Assembly: GCF_011765465.1 (NCBI RefSeq)
Contig: NZ_CP050265.1
Location: 1,302,001 to 1,366,000, forward strand
DNA length: 64,000 nt
Source: Erythrobacter sp.
GTDB lineage: Bacteria; Pseudomonadota; Alphaproteobacteria; Sphingomonadales; Sphingomonadaceae
Reading direction: 5' to 3'
The notes under the pieces: generated by a model
Databases searched by the model: none
Seen by the model: the letters and a program-made list of their open reading frames with translations, nothing else
Told to the model about the DNA's origin: nothing
Position numbers and translations under genes: made by a program
Shown: positions 62,985 to 64,000 of the stretch, piece after piece
Layout of the letters: each line of letters begins with the position of its first letter
Numbering within the stretch: the first letter of the stretch is position 1

Positions 62985-64000
62985 TTAACCGTTACCGAGC
63001 GCGCCGTGACATTGTTTGTAGCGCTTGCCCGAGCCGCACGGGCATGGTGCGTTGCGCGATCCGAGCGGGGTGATTGTTGTCGGACCCTCATCCGTGGGAT
63101 GGGGCGCAGCTTGTGGCGCAGTCGTGGTTAAGGCTGGGGCAGGTTGGGCGGCGGGTGCATTTTTGGCGTAATCCGGACGGATCGTGCCGAGGCGCGGTTC
63201 GATCAGCGTGCGCACGCTGTCGTCCTCGGCCCATTCGACCTTGCCAAAGGGCCAGCCCTGCTTTTCCTGTTCGGCAAGCGAGAGGTTAGCCTCCGATGCA
63301 AGGTCGCCGAAGTCGGCGCGATAGGGGAACAGCTGGATCAGGCGCGCCAACCGCCCGAACCAATAGGGCCGCGCCACATCATCTCCCGCTTTGCGATAGG
63401 ATATGCTCGCATTGCTCGCCGCCTTCGCCTCCTCCAGCCGAATGGCGGGATCGGAGCGGAGCGCGTCGATGCGGGTGGCTTCGTTGATCAGCATGGCATC
63501 GAAGCGCTGGCCCCAGCGTTCGAGCGCGGCGAATGCACCGTCTTGCCCCGCCGCCCCGGCTGTGCCGTAGCTACCAATCGCATTGACCGCTGCTTTGGCC
63601 TCGTGCAGCCGAATGGCGGGATCGGAGCGGAGCGCGTCGATGCGGGTGGCTTCATTGATCAGCATGGCATCGAAGCGCTGGCCCCAGCGTTCGAGCGCGG
63701 CGAATGCTCCGTCTTGCCCCGCCGCCCCGGCTGTGCCGTAGCTGCCGATCGCATACACCGCTGCTTTGGCCTCGTGCAGCCGAATGGCGGGATCGGAGCG
63801 GAGCGCGTCGAGGCGGGTGGCTTTGTCGATGAGCATGGCATCGAAGCGCTGGCCCCAGCGTTCGAGCGCATCGAATGCTCCGTCTTGCCCCGCCGCCCCG
63901 GCTGTGCCGTAGCTGCCAATCGCATTGACCGCAGCCCTGGCCTCGTGCAGCCGAATGGCGGGATCGGAGCGGAGCGCGTCGATGCGGGTGGCTTTGTCGA
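62985..64000 (-). CDS. SEC-C motif protein with 57-residue tandem repeats (N-terminus beyond window)
   Basis: The frame is open from the right edge to the stop at 62985, 338 residues visible. Its N-terminal part consists of near-identical 57-residue repeats: IDALRSDPAIRLHEAKAA, NAIGSYGTAGAAGQDGAFAA, LERWGQRFDAMLINEATR. The visible portion holds two complete units, a third nearly complete unit at the edge, and a partial unit that runs into unique sequence (YRKAGDDVARPYWFGRLARL). After a Pro/Ala-rich linker the protein ends in a SEC-C zinc-binding motif, RNAPCPCGSGKRYKQCHG, as in the tail of SecA. SEC-C tails bind zinc and help contact ribosomes or SecB in SecA; in other proteins the role is less clear. 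The repeats are unrecognised. An ATG at 63836 is only an internal repeat Met. Confidence 0.75.
   Translation of the reverse strand, partial: DKATRIDALRSDPAIRLHEARAAVNAIGSYGTAGAAGQDGAFDALERWGQRFDAMLIDKATRLDALRSDPAIRLHEAKAAVYAIGSYGTAGAAGQDGAFAALERWGQRFDAMLINEATRIDALRSDPAIRLHEAKAAVNAIGSYGTAGAAGQDGAFAALERWGQRFDAMLINEATRIDALRSDPAIRLEEAKAASNASISYRKAGDDVARPYWFGRLARLIQLFPYRADFGDLASEANLSLAEQEKQGWPFGKVEWAEDDSVRTLIEPRLGTIRPDYAKNAPAAQPAPALTTTAPQAAPHPTDEGPTTITPLGSRNAPCPCGSGKRYKQCHGALGNG
63495..64000 (-). repeat. 171-bp in-frame tandem repeat array
   Basis: Units at 63495-63665, 63666-63836 and 63837-64000 (cut by the edge) share a period of exactly 171 bases, 57 codons. Long blocks are identical, and only a few bases differ, for example those giving Asn or Tyr in AAVNAIGS/AAVYAIGS and NEATR/DKATR. 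A partial unit continues below 63494 and then diverges. The near-identity at DNA level indicates recent duplication or gene conversion. Confidence 0.9.

Noticed and set aside
63495..64000. CRISPR array
   Set aside because: Repeats are 171 bases, contiguous without spacers and in frame with a protein, so this is a coding tandem repeat.

Overview
The window is about 64 kb of high-GC DNA densely packed with protein genes. It looks chromosomal and comes from an alphaproteobacterium of the Sphingomonadales, most likely an Erythrobacteraceae (Erythrobacter-like) member. The basis is gene content and style: large TonB-dependent receptors, a flavin halogenase inside a glucan locus, a phosphotransferase paired with a DUF7064-like protein, a DUF1328 protein, and strong GC3 bias. 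This is inference from gene content; no rRNA or tRNA gene was seen. I found no insertion sequence, prophage or CRISPR array.

Layout. (1) 1-497: N-terminal part of an acyl-CoA dehydrogenase. (2) 520-10497, minus strand: a five-gene cluster of secreted DUF11-type proteins. One is a 1729-residue protein that appears to end in an outer-membrane beta-barrel. The first gene carries an amber stop exactly after its signal peptide, and the large gene has a perfect 14-bp hairpin at its translation start. (3) 10724-14158: proline synthesis, with proB divergent from proC-proA. (4) 14155-19223: GNAT acetyltransferase, VIT-family transporter, phospholipase D-type protein, a DNase I-like phosphoesterase and an O-acetylhomoserine sulfhydrylase. 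(5) 19353-24695: TonB receptor divergent from a phosphotransferase/DUF7064 pair, probably for uptake and catabolism of a hydrophobic organic substrate. (6) 24811-30697: small membrane protein, PEP carboxylase, FAD-linked oxidase and a membrane-anchored fumarylacetoacetate hydrolase-family protein. (7) 30710-43243: a beta-glucan utilisation locus with an SSS symporter, GH3, MFS transporter, LacI regulator, GH16 laminarinase-type lipoprotein, 1133-residue TonB receptor and tryptophan-halogenase-family enzyme. Two matching 16-bp LacI-type operators lie in front of its transcription units.

(8) 43414-48827: DbpA-like DEAD-box helicase, NAD(P)-binding protein, and a Ser/Thr kinase with TPR-like tail convergent with an ECF sigma factor. 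(9) 49236-53669: overlapping three-gene operon of an RND/MMPL exporter, a LolA-like periplasmic protein and an outer-membrane protein, probably a trans-envelope lipid carrier. (10) 53692-55497: META-domain lipoprotein, phosphoesterase lipoprotein, and a short chimeric ORF that joins the start of an amidohydrolase to the end of a Ca2+/H+ antiporter. (11) 55706-60927: pseudoazurin, exported catalase-peroxidase, two divergent L,D-transpeptidase-family genes and a DUF1328 membrane peptide. (12) 61013-62077: TauD-type dioxygenase. It is followed by a gene-poor, more AT-rich stretch of about 0.9 kb, then a SEC-C protein built from near-identical 171-bp tandem repeats that runs off the right edge.

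The best candidates for undescribed biology are the DUF11 surface cluster with its amber codon and start-site hairpin, the tandem-repeat SEC-C protein at the right edge, the chimeric amidohydrolase/antiporter ORF, and the pair of LacI operators that define a glucan regulon. All functions come from reading motifs by eye; no database search was run.
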